The position numbers and the translations under genes were made by a program. A DNA stretch of 64,000 nucleotides from Neckera pumila (taxonomy: Eukaryota; Streptophyta; Bryopsida; Hypnales; Neckeraceae), in assembly GCA_963969595.1 (NCBI GenBank), contig OZ018417.1, positions 436,501 through 500,500 on the forward strand, given 5' to 3'. A model generated the notes under the pieces. It did no database searches, had not been told where the DNA came from, and saw only the letters and a program-made list of their open reading frames with translations. Of this stretch, positions 37,461 to 48,675 are shown in pieces (within the stretch, counting starts at the first letter, position 1; every line of letters starts with the position of its first letter).

Positions 37461-38324
37461 AACTTATTATTTCTGGCTAATGGAAAGTTAATCCGTTGGC
37501 TGCCACGGGGCTAGAGACCTCTGTTGCTAGCTTGTACTCTTATTTCTTTTAACCCTAACTTAAAATGAAATTCATGAACCCAAAGGGGAATCAACAATAT
37601 CCTTGAAGGAGGGTATGGGTCTTGTTGCTTATAACTCCAAAATTTGTGAATTAGTCAATAAGTGAGTAGTGAATACAATACTTGGAAGAGATTTTGAAAA
37701 CACTCTATTGTACCATTCAAAGAATTTTGCTTGGTATAGAATATAATTGGCATTTTTCATCTTGCGTAATTAACATTCGGCTCTTTATGCAATTCCAATC
37801 AAATATACCAAATTTAGGTTTCAAAAATACATAATTATATTTTTAGTGAATTGTTTTATTTAATATTCATGATTTTACACAATAATTGATTGGAAAATAT
37901 TGTTGATGAATTTTTTTAATTTGATTGCATAGATATGTAGAAACATCTATACCAGAATCTTTCATATTAAACAAACACCCCATTGAGTAAGAGAAATATG
38001 ATTTAAGAAGAGTTCAATGTGAAAAGTTATATGATCAAATTTTGTTGAGTAGATCTCTCCAGGGCTTTTTTTTTTGGCTATCTGGGGAGATTGCACCAGA
38101 AAAATAATCTAGCTAAAATATAGTAAAAAAAATGGCAAAAAACTTGGATGAAATCGCCAAAAAAATTCAAAGTAAAAAAAAATCTGGATGAAATCGCCAA
38201 ATTGTGGATGAAAACCAAATTATAGACATGTAATATGTATATTTTCTATCTGATATGGATGAATGTTGAAATTTAAAGCACCAATGCAACTTTTTATATC
38301 GCCACCATTACAAGAATTCTGAAC
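37461..38324. other. AT-rich intergenic DNA
   Basis: The part at 37750-37980 resembles, inverted, the foldback arm sequences at 9901-10686 and 39700-39960. A stretch at 38170-38310 ('gtggatgaaaa', 'tggatgaatgttgaaat') is repeated at 43330-43420. No gene is seen. Confidence 0.5.
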
Positions 38325-38615
38325 CCTGCAAGGGGCTGCAAGTTTTTGATTTTCGGCACCCCCGTAGTGCAATTACAAAAAAATAAAAAAATCTTTTTTT
38401 ATTAAAAAATTAATTTTTTTGAAAAAAAATTTAAAGAAATTTAAAAAAATTAAAAAAATTAAAAAAATTAAAAATCTGACGTGGCATTGATGTGGCACCA
38501 GTAGTGCCATGTCAGCACCCAACTTTTTAAAATAAAAAATAATTTTTTAATTCTATTTTTTTCCTTCATTGCACCTCGGGGGTGCAAAACTCGCGGCCCC
38601 TTCGAGGGCTAAAAC
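38325..38615. repeat. Foldback element with AT-only core
   Basis: Outer inverted repeats of about 45 bp are visible: left CCCTGCAAGGGGCTGC and GGCACCCCCG, right CACCTCGGGGGTGC and GCGGCCCCTTCGAGGGC. Between them is an almost pure A/T core and an inner stem built on GACGTGGCATTGATG / GCCATGTCAGC. It has no coding capacity. Confidence 0.55.
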
Positions 38616-38715
38616 TTTTCCTATTATACGGCACTTCTTAAAAAATGAAAAAAAAAGCCCTCGATCCCTCTAGATTTACTAATTAGATTTTGGCAAATCA
38701 ATTGTACCATCATGC

Positions 38716-39669
38716 TTAACTTTGAAAGTTTTTTGACTATGTTTTCACCAAAAATGCTCCAAAACTGCCATTTCTAATACAAGTATCAAATTTTAGAAAA
38801 GAAACATTTTTGGACACATGTAACCATATGATCTTGTAGTAAACTAGGTTAAGATGTTGTAGAAAAAATTTCAGAAATTTCCACCTTGTGGATTGCAAGA
38901 TAATAGCGTTTGAATTGACAAAAATCCTTTTTTTGTCCTTGCAAAAACATGGGCAGCTGCACTTCATAAGGTCACATTTGTATGAAAAAATGACCAAAAT
39001 GGTGGTTACTCTTTGGAATCATTCTTCAAGGCAAGTTGACTAGATCCTTGAAAAAATTCAGATAATTTGGAATTGTAAAACATATAGGAAAAAAATAGTA
39101 AGTAGAAAGAAGTAGAGAATGATTCAAAATACTAAATTGTTAACCATTTATTTAAGGAATTGAAAAATGTCAATCCCAATGGTTGAAATGTTGTAATAAA
39201 AAATATGCACCTAATGGCTTTATTTTTTTCCAAATATATTGAAAATTGTGTTCTATAAAGGATTTCAAAGTTTATTTTAGAGTAGAGATTTCATAACTAT
39301 CCATAGACTACCCTAAACTAAAAATCCTCATAACTTTTGACTCATTAATCAAAATGGAATGATTCAAAGCTTCCTGCGTTTATATAAATCTAAAGAACCC
39401 ATTACAATTTTTTCTTTTTTTTAAAAGTGATTTTTCAAGAAGTTTTTTGGGCTGCCCAGGTTGCTTGCCAAATGTTGAAAATTACATATTATGCAATAAC
39501 TTTTTAACCGTATAGTCAAAAGTTATGAAAATTGTTGGGCCTTAGAGCTACTTCTTTGGAAAATGTTTTGATAAATTTTCAAATTTTCAAATTAAAAAAC
39601 TCCATTTGTAGTGAGCTGCCCAAAATCACTATGTTGCCAAAAAACACAATTTGGTCCTTTAGGGGTTAA
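38716..39669. mobile_element. TTAA-bounded element, family A (left end decayed)
   Basis: The left end TTAACTTTGAAAG is degraded; the right end GGTCCTTTAGGGGTTAA is intact. Internal sequence aligns with 12581-13512 throughout, including the 'caaaaaacac' block before the right terminus. Confidence 0.6.
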
Positions 39670-39985
39670 TTGCACAAAATTAGTTACATTTGTGAATCAT
39701 ACAATATCTCACTTTGAATTCTTCATATTTTTGTTACTTAATGGGGTGTTTTTTATTATTAAAAATGTGTATGTGTATGTTTCCAATATATCTATACAAT
39801 TGAATTAGAAAAATTCATCACCAGTGTTTTTCAATCAATAATCGTGCAAAACCATAAATATTAAAGGAACCATTCACCAAAATGGAGTTTTGCTTTTTGA
39901 AAGTTGAACCCCAAATTGGTATGCTTGATTGGAACTGCATAAGAATTGAATGTTAATTATGCACTTGCAACAAAAATACAAATTA

Positions 39986-40573
39986 TTGCCTCTGTTTCTC
40001 TAAAAAACACGTGTTTTGACTTATTTTTTTGTTTAAAAAACAAAACGTGTTTGTCCATTGACTTGATTTTTGTAAAAAAACAAAACCCTACGCTTATTTC
40101 TAAAATAAAGTGAACTGCTTGGCATGTTTGATGATATTTTTTAAGCATTTCGTGCTCATCAATTGCTAATGTTAGCAATGCAAACTTGATTTACTGATTT
40201 TTGTTTGCAAATTGTCCCTAACATTAAGCTATAATCATCAATAGTATCAACATTAAGATTTGATTTTGTGATAGATAGGACAACTTGGGCAACTAGTCTG
40301 CTGACTTGTTCTTTACTTACAATTGCATTGACACAATTCATATCAATCATTTTTCTATCTATTTGTGACAATAATAAAACATTAGAAATTTCAAAACTTT
40401 GGATCTAATTTCCTCTCTTTTTTAAAAAACCTTCGTTCTAGAAAAAACTAAAATTGGGTTTGGAATAGTTTAAGCATAATATCCAATAACTTCTAATTAC
40501 AATTTTTTTGGTAATATTCTTTAATCCCTCACAAATTTTCAAATACGAGTCTTTTAGAGAAACAGAGGGAGTA
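39986..40573. mobile_element. Stowaway/mariner-like MITE
   Basis: The right end, read in reverse, is TACTCCCTCTGTTTCTCTAA. The left end is GCCTCTGTTTCTCTAAAA. Plant Stowaway and mariner elements are known for TA target sites and CTCCCTCCGT-type ends. The interior has an AACACGTGTT palindrome and an inverted AAACACGT/ACGTGTTT pair. A decayed plant mariner-like element is the best reading; no transposase motif is visible. Confidence 0.55.
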
Positions 40574-40713
40574 TATTCTATATTATGCAAAATTATTTGC
40601 ATGGTGGTATAGGATATTCATAGCATTTCTTCCAAATACTGTAGTGCTTTGACTTTGTAGCCTAAATGCAGTGCTTAGCGAGCCATATTCATTGTTGAAA
40701 TGAATCCAATAGG

Positions 40714-41279
40714 TTAACCCCTAAAGGACCATAAGGCCACTATGTAGCTTTTGCAACTACATTTGTAGAAAATTTGATATGTTAACTTCACTAATAGCTC
40801 ATGGACAACAAAAAGATCCTAGATGATTTTTTCTATTGAATCCATTGGTGCAATCTTGATCAAGAAACGATCAAGATGCTCTGGTCCATCACTTTACATC
40901 CTCATATCTTTTTTTCTACACCTTAAAAGTATTTGAAAAAAATTACATGTCAATATCATAATGATATATATCCGTGGAAAAATATCATAGCTTTTTTTAG
41001 AACTTTTGAGCATTCTAATTTCAACATTCCCATTTCACTGTATGTACAAAGTACTGCCTAACCGAACATCTTTCATGAATCTTATCAACGCTGGCATTTT
41101 CTCAAAAATTGTGTGATTTTGATGATCTTTTTTCCATAGAAAAGCTACACAGGTCTTCTTTCATTTCATTGGTGGTGATCATCAAAATTATTCCACACAA
41201 ATAAGGAATTATGCTTGTTACAAAAAATAGTCAAGAGAACAAAAGCTACCTTCAAACACTTCCAGTCCTTTAGGGGTTA
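40714..41279. mobile_element. Short TTAA-bounded element, family D
   Basis: The left end is TTAACCCCTAAAGGACCAT; the right end is AGTCCTTTAGGGGTTAT, with TTAT where TTAA is expected. The 0.57-kb interior differs from families A and B, but the termini are the same. Confidence 0.55.
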
Positions 41280-43419
41280 TAACATTCCAAAAACAATATT
41301 AAAGACACTTTTTGTCAACAACTCTTTCAAAACCAAGTCTCAAAGGCTTTGGCTTGTTGTTTGAAGGTTAAGTATTGGGCTTGACTTCATTCTTAACCTC
41401 ATATATACACTTCAAACGTCTAAGACAAAATTTCAAGTAGAGAAAATGGAGAAAAACTTTGAACTAGAGACATTTCACTATGAATTAGGATCTCATTTAA
41501 TATACACATAAATCCAACTTTGCCACCTATTCTTCCGTTGGAATGAAACATCTTCAAAAACATCAAACACCCAAAAACACTTGAATACATTAGAGGGGAT
41601 TTGAGGGCCTTAGAGGGCCGTTTCATGCATGTTCTCCAATTTGGCTTGATGCAATGAACAACAATACGGGGTTGTCAGAAAAAAAAATTCAAATTTTTTT
41701 TCTCTCAAATATCATTTTAAACAAAAAAATAAAATAAAACAAAATAATTCATTTTTTCAAAAACGACGTGGCAGTCGTTGTGCCACATCAGCCAGCTGCT
41801 ACAGCTGAGTTCCCGCAGTCTAGAAATGTAGGGGAACTCGCAACCCTCCAAGACCCCCAAATCCCCTAGGGCTTCTATCAAAATCAAAATTTTTACTCAT
41901 ACAAAATATGCCTAGAGGTTTTTAATGATAATTGGAAAAAACCTTGAAAGTCTATTTTCTTTTTGTATATGCAAGATGGAAGATTTCAAAAAACTGAACT
42001 ACAATGTATAGATGATGAATAAAGAAAAGACCCTTAACCCCTAAATGACGGACCCATGACCATTGATTTCAAACCTCACTATCCATCACTCAATTTGCTA
42101 CCATTTTGCAACTAGATATGTATGAAAAAATTTATATTTATTTTTTAGAGATGGAAGTACATGTCTTCTTTACTTCAAAAAAAATTTAGATTTTTCTGGT
42201 AGAAAATTAGTAATAATTTTTATTTTTGAAGAAAAAATGAAGAAAAATCATATTAAATAGAAAAATATTTCAAAAAATCTGAAAATTTCACCATATGTGT
42301 ATAGTGATCACAATGACAAGCATCATGGTGTAAACTCAATTTCTGTGTCATTAGAAAATAATAGACATTGAAAATACACCAATGTTCAAATTGCAATAAA
42401 ATATGCAATATTAGGATTTTTTCAAAATTCAAATTAGAGTAGAAACTACAGTATATGACCTTCATTTTGTTAGTTTGACTCAAACTCAAAAAATAAATAT
42501 TTGTGGAGAAATTTCAAATTTAAAGCAGGGAGCAACAACTTCCCAAAATACTCTAAAATAGCATATTTTGTGATCCGTTTTTTTTAATAGCTTCTCATTT
42601 CCGTGAAGACAAAAATTGGAAAGAGTTCAAACTCAATTGGATACTCTTTATAACCCAATGTGAAAGGTCAACAAAGAAAAGGAGGATGAAAAAATGCTTT
42701 TGAACTCTTCTTAGCAGAACAGTATTGTCATTGAAACTCCACGAAATGGCGTCAGCGGCGCTCCAAGGTTAAACCAAAAAATTGTCTTTTTTGCACTTGA
42801 TAAATAGATGTCTACAATTTGCCAAAATTATCTGTTGTCTACTATTAATTGCTTACAATCAGTCTTTAGTTAAATGCCCCATATCTTATCCTACTTTTTT
42901 ACTATTTTTAACTACTTCATGCCTTTTCAATATTTTTATATCATTTCGTATACAAATGCCATTTTTTTTAAAGTTTGCATTCCGTTGTCCATCCCAATGG
43001 TGGACCGGTATCCTGCCCCAAAGGACTACTATCTCGGAAGGTTGTTTGCTGAAATTTAAATTTACTTCAAAAAATTGTAGTTTATCCCTTGAAGTTCCAT
43101 ATAGACAAACGTCCATTCAAGAAGCTACGATTTATATTTCTAATACTGTACATGAAAGAGATAAACAAGGCACAAGATAAGATTACAAAAGAGACTCACT
43201 ACCAGGGCTTTTGGGGGCTATTTAGTGCCAAATTGTACCAGAAAAATTCAACTTGGTTAAAAATGATGACAAAGCGTGAAGCTTTTTACCAGAAAACTTC
43301 GAATTAAAAAAAACCTTGGATAAAATTGTCTGATTGTGGATGAAAATAGAATTATGGATATGTGATATTTCTATCTACTACTTGGATGAATGTTGAAATT
43401 TAAAGCACCACTATAACAT
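41280..43419. other. AT-rich intergenic DNA with a probable further TTAA element
   Basis: TTAACCCCTAAATGACGG at 42034 looks like the left end of another TTAA element. A decayed right end may be GGTTAA at 42767-42772. A GACGTGGCAGTCG/CCACATCAGCC block near 41765 resembles the inner stem of the foldback at 38325. Nothing coding is recognisable. Confidence 0.45.
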
Positions 43420-44388
43420 TTTATATTGTTACTTTGGCTCTTCATAAAAAATAGAAAAAAAAAGTAAAAAATAAAATAGCTGGACCTTATCTCCAAGTAA
43501 ACCGATTCCAGAATAAGCAGGCTGTTAAAAAGAAAAGAGAACTCTTCCAGGGCCCTCGTCGGCGTCTCGGGATTCAGCCACATCACCGTCCGCTGCCACG
43601 TCCTGCTTTTCAATCAATGCCTAGGATAAAAAGTTATACCCAAATAAGATCAAAACAGGGGACAAGGGGCAGCAAAAAAAAAATTTCCATTTCTTTTTTT
43701 AATATATATTTTTTCTTATAGATTATATTTTTTTCTATTTGGAAAGCTTTGATTCATTTCATTTGGATTTTCTATGGGAAAATTATAGACAATCTTGTTT
43801 TTTGGGCACTTAGAGCATCTTCCTGAAAAAAATAACATGTAAGATTCATTTCTAAATGCAATTTTAATAATCTTTCAAAAAAAAAAGTTCCACAAGCTTT
43901 AACTTTTTTGCTAGAACAATCCCACCATTGGAATTAGTGCTTTTTAATTCCAAATAAAAGATATTAATATTTTAGATTTTCCTTCTATCTCATACCTACT
44001 TCTACTTAACATTTTTTTTAATAATGAAAATTATGATTTTTTGGTCTTTTTTTTTCCCCTAGATTCTCAACTTAATTTTCTACTATAAAGATTTGAAGCT
44101 CAAAACTTTGTAGTGCAAAAAAATTAAGTTAAAATTGCTCAAAGTCATAAAATCTAGTCCCACAATGTGCTGAAAAACTTGTTTTTTTCACTTTAAACGC
44201 AGATATCTTGCAATCTAAGTGGTCAAAAATTCTGAAATTTTTTCACAAATTCTCAGACTCGTTAGCTGTAATAGCCTATGATTAGATGTGCCAAAAAAAC
44301 TTTTTCAATTTTTTTAACTCTTTGCTATAAAAATGACAATTTTGGGTGTTTTTTGGCTAAAAAAAGGCCTTGGGCCTTTAGGGGTTAA
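43420..44388. mobile_element. TTAA element, family B, left end not resolved
   Basis: The right end GGGCCTTTAGGGGTTAA is clear. From about 43615 to the right end the interior follows 4620-5418 in the same order. The left boundary may be disturbed by other repeats between 43320 and 43610, so the start given is approximate. Confidence 0.45.
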
Positions 44389-46014
44389 TATTTTGTGCGT
44401 ATGCGAATTATCCACCGTTCATAGTGCTATAAATTCTAGCATGAGTATTTCCACTCTATGCGATAGGACAATGTCCATGGTGGATTCAATTTACAACTTT
44501 GTTTCTTGAAACCAAACATCTCTTGAAGAATGGATATTTGCCATTTGAGACTGTAAATAATTGTCAAAATTATTTTTTGGGGTATAAATTGAATATTAAA
44601 AATAATAATGATATTAAATCTAACAGTGTAATTGGAATCCCATCCATATTTTTGCATTTGCAAATCCCATGCGTGAATGAAAGGTTTGGCAAAACGTTAT
44701 TCTAAAAATAGATTCCAAATTTTAAGAATTAGGGTTTATAATTGAGGCCTTAGGATTTTTTGGATTTCATCAAGACTACTTTTAATTTTTCTTTAGATGT
44801 CATAGGACACCTATAATCCCAAATGAGTATCAAATTTGTTTCGTATATTCACAAATTCTAATTCCATACCAATCAATCAAAATCTGTTGAGTTAGTTCAT
44901 TGAGACATTTGAAGATGCTCTAAATTTACTACCAAACAATAACGAAGATTTACATGCAGTGATAATATCATGCACATATTTTAGCAAAGTAGTACTTTGA
45001 TGGAAAATTGTTGGAATTTGAAAAAAGATCTTTGAAAATATTTGGTAATTCAATTTACTATTCAAAATTGAAATAACGTTTGCAATCAAAATTGGCCCTT
45101 ATATCATTTTAATATCATCCAAATATCACCTCACATTAGTATAAGCCTACCATGGATTAAAATATTTATAGAAGGGTGGTCACAAGAAACAATTTGTCCT
45201 TTTTTTGTCCCCTTGGCTTCAAGTAGGTGGTTTCTCAACAATATAATTTTTGTGGTGTATGTCTAATGTAAGTGAAATTTGAAATGGACGTATACGTGCT
45301 AATTTGAAACATTAAATAATTTTTTGCATTTATTGAAAATTAATTTACTATTTTTTTAGAGACCTTGATTGGATGTCTACTTTGCCATTTAGGAGGGGGG
45401 TGGGTGGGGTGGGGTAGTCCTATTTTTTACTTGAAAATGCGAATTTGGAGTTGAAAATTGGAAAAATAGGTATATTCAGCTAGTGGCAATCAAATCACAA
45501 AGTGACCACAAATTTACATGTAGGTCAACCAAATGAAAATGAAGAATAAAGTGCCCAATCCACAATAAGTTGCTATAATAAGATTGCACACAATGAAGAT
45601 GAATTCAAATTATGCAAATTTCCTAACATGTGTGGCATGCACATAGGCTCAAAATGTGAATCTTTTGTGCGAAGATTGGAATGAGGAAAAAAATTCTTTT
45701 GAGATGTACTTGGTGCAATGCAAATACATCAAAGTGTAGAAAAATGATCATTTTTTAATTCATTTTTATAAATTTTAATTATTAAAAATCAAAATGTTCA
45801 TGTAACCATTTTTAGCTAGTTTTTGTTCCCCTAACTCTATAGTAGGCCACACCAGTCAACAATAGTACATACTATTGCATTGATTTTAAAATTCATTTTG
45901 AATGATTTTTTATATTTTTTATTGACAATCTGGTTTTATGATTACTGATTTTTAAATTTCATTTCTAATGTTCTTTCAATATTTTTCTACAAAACATAAT
46001 TCTACAAAACATAA
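44389..46014. other. AT-rich intergenic DNA
   Basis: No gene is visible. The region at 45130-45440 is the inverted relative of 17040-17470, with a GGGGGGTGGGTGGGGTGGGG run at about 45393-45412. Three tandem copies of an ACAAAACATAATTC-like unit lie at 45990-46032. Confidence 0.5.
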
Positions 46015-46728
46015 TATCCTTGCAAAACATAATTTAGTTTTTTTTTACATTTCTTTTCCCATAGATTATATTTTTGTCTATCTGGAAAGCTTTGATCATT
46101 CCATTTGGATTTGTTATGAGAAAGTTATGGACAATCTTAGCTTTCGGGCAGTTAGAGCATCTTTCTGAAAAAAAACCCTTGTAGGATTCATTTCTGAATG
46201 CAATTTTTACAATTTAAAAAAAAAAAGCTCCGTGTGGTTTATTTTTTTTGCTAGAACAATCTCACCATTGGGATTAGTGCATTTTAATTCCATATAAAAG
46301 ATATTAATATTTTAGATTTTCCTTCTATCTTGTACATACTTCTATTGAACAATTTTTCTAATAATGAAAATTAAGTTTTTTTGAATTTTTTTTTTACTAG
46401 ACTCTCAACTCAATTCTTCACTATAAAAATTTAAAGCTCAAATCTCTGTAGTGCAAAAATTTAATGTTAAAAATGTTCAAAGTCAAAAAATCTAGTTCGA
46501 CAATGTGCTGAAAACTTGTTTTTTTCACTTTAAACGCAGATATCTTGCAATCCGTGCGGTCAAAAACTTTCAAACAATCTCTAGACATTGTCATACTAGT
46601 TAGGTATAAGATCCTATGGTTAGATGTAAAATAAAAACAATTTTCAAATTTTTTTACTCTTGGCTATAGGAAATGGCAGTTTTGAGTGTATTTTGGCAGA
46701 AAAAAGGCCTTGGTCCTTTAGGGGTTAA
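46015..46728. mobile_element. TTAA element, family B, right part
   Basis: The right end GGTCCTTTAGGGGTTAA is intact, and the interior matches 43730-44388 along its length. The left part is missing or replaced by the short tandem repeat at 45990-46032. Confidence 0.5.
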
Positions 46729-47592
46729 TAACTTTAGGCCTATGTTCTTTACAAATAAAGCTTCAGTTTTCATTCATTTAAAACAATTCTTGAAGCTTGA
46801 AGATATGATCTTAATATACGACTGATTTAATGAATTTGATGAAATAAAGGTAAATAGCTTATATATACAAAGATATAAGCCAAAATGTGCTAATATCTCC
46901 AAAAGGATCGAGGTGTTAATTCTTGAACATTAGGAGAGTCCAAATGTGACTTGCAAATGACAATACGAGCTTGCTAGAGATGTGATATAACAAGTTTTCA
47001 TCCAATTTTTTTAGGTTGATAGAAAAGATTCTCCTCGTAAAAATACTCACAATAATGACTTCATAGAGTTTTGTAAGAATTTGCTAAAATTGAGGAATTT
47101 TATGCCAAGAATTACAAAAGTTGTCCTTCTAGTGTATTTTGGCAACCTCCTTGCTCTTAATCTGATCTTTTTGGAATTCCAAACCAACTAATGAAATTAG
47201 TTTATTGAGTCTAATTTCTACTTTAATTTGAAAACTTTCAAAACTTCCTAAAATTGAAAAGACTTATTGTGATTTGAACACTAGACCTCATTATCATGGT
47301 CTACTGATTTTTTATCTATAGAAGGACACGGAAATTTTGCTTGCACTATAACATTCTTGACTCCAATGCACACACATGGAGAAATTTTCAGATTTTCTTT
47401 AGATATGAATTTTCTTCACTTTTTCTTCAAAAAATTATGGTAATTTGAAATCATCACCAATACATCACTGAAGATTTTATGATTTATAGAGGGCATGTGA
47501 TTTCATCTCTCAAAAATAAATTAAAACACAATAATTTTCACTCAAATTTAGTTGCAATATAGAGCAAACAAAGGAAAGGATACTCAGCAAGA
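46729..47592. other. AT-rich intergenic DNA
   Basis: Nothing recognisable on either strand. Confidence 0.5.
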
Positions 47593-48645
47593 TCACATGG
47601 TCATAGGCTCCGTCCTTCCAAGGGTGGTTCCAAGGGTGGTTGAAGGCTTATAATTTCCGTCCGGGCAGCGCGCATGTGATTCGAAGCCGCCGTGCGAATG
47701 CTTCTTGCGGTTGAGCAGCAGATTCCCCTCGACGTCGTTTGGGAGTCTGATCACCTGTCCTCGCGCTCGATCTGCAAGAGAAATGGAGATCAAGTTAATA
47801 ACAAGGTTTAATTAACTTATCCTTTGATTTACAGTTGTGGATCATGTCGGAGTTGTCGATCGATATTCTGCAAAATATTGATATAATTAGTATCCTTGCA
47901 CGCAGTTCATCTTGCCAATTCACGAGGGTTGCATATATTCTTCTACTACCGGTACACTTGGAGTCTCGCCCCCTAGGGATTAGAAATTCGGACGCGCTTC
48001 TGAATATCCTCTCGCTAGTTGTCTTACAATACAGACACGTTTGGATCGCCCTAGCCCTCACTGGCGATCAATAGAATGGAAATTTGGGTGGCATGACATA
48101 AATTATAGCATGAACCAGTTGTGTCTTTGTCACTGGAACTGAAACTAAGACTTTTATTTGCCTTGTCTTGCCAGATGATGATGGCCGCTTTCCGAAGCGT
48201 CAGTTTGTCGCTGCTTCCAAAGGTACGTCGTTAAACAATTTTCTAAAGACACCATTTGACTGGAAGATATGCGTTTCTTTATTCGGTTGGGAGCAGCAGC
48301 TAGCATAGCGCATGTGTGTTCCAGGCTTCGCATGTGAATTTCTAGCTTCTGCCGTTTCATGAATTGGATGCGGTCGGGTTGCAGGCCGTGGAAACTGCGG
48401 CCGCTGCACCTGACTCCATGCCCATCACTGTCCGATCCGGCCATATCCATTTGGGTGAGTGAAAAGTCGAAATTGAAGGTTGCAAACTGCTGGCTCTCTA
48501 AATCGATCTCCATCCCAGAAGCTTTGTCCTTTTGAGCCTCAATGTACGCGTGCAGGTGCACGAGGACGCTTTGACTTTGCGTATTCACAGATAGAAAGGC
48601 CGTCGACAATATTGGGTGGAGTTCACCAACCTGTTCCAGGTGCGT
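47593..48645 (-). other. Unrecognised possible coding exons (two)
   Basis: Two GC-rich minus-strand blocks stand out from the AT-rich surroundings. The lower one (47593-47771) follows a good acceptor (CTCTTGCAG) and is open to a TGA, encoding GQVIRLPNDVEGNLLLN and then KKHSHGGFESHARCPDG, with a short CCAAGGGTGGTT direct repeat near its end. The upper one (about 48228-48645) is open for 140 codons after CCTGGAACAG and can end at GACGAC|GTACCT. Their phases as drawn do not match, and there is no good Met start, so this may be a gene with missing exons or a fragment. I do not recognise the protein. It lies just upstream of, and opposite to, the hydrolase gene. Confidence 0.3.
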
Positions 48646-48675
48646 GATTCTTTCCTTGCTTCGTTGCCAATCCAA

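Noticed and set aside
47835..48074. A plus-strand frame resembling an F-box start (ELSIDILQNI)
   Set aside because: The resemblance covers only about ten residues, the Trp and Leu positions that follow do not fit, and the region overlaps other frames.
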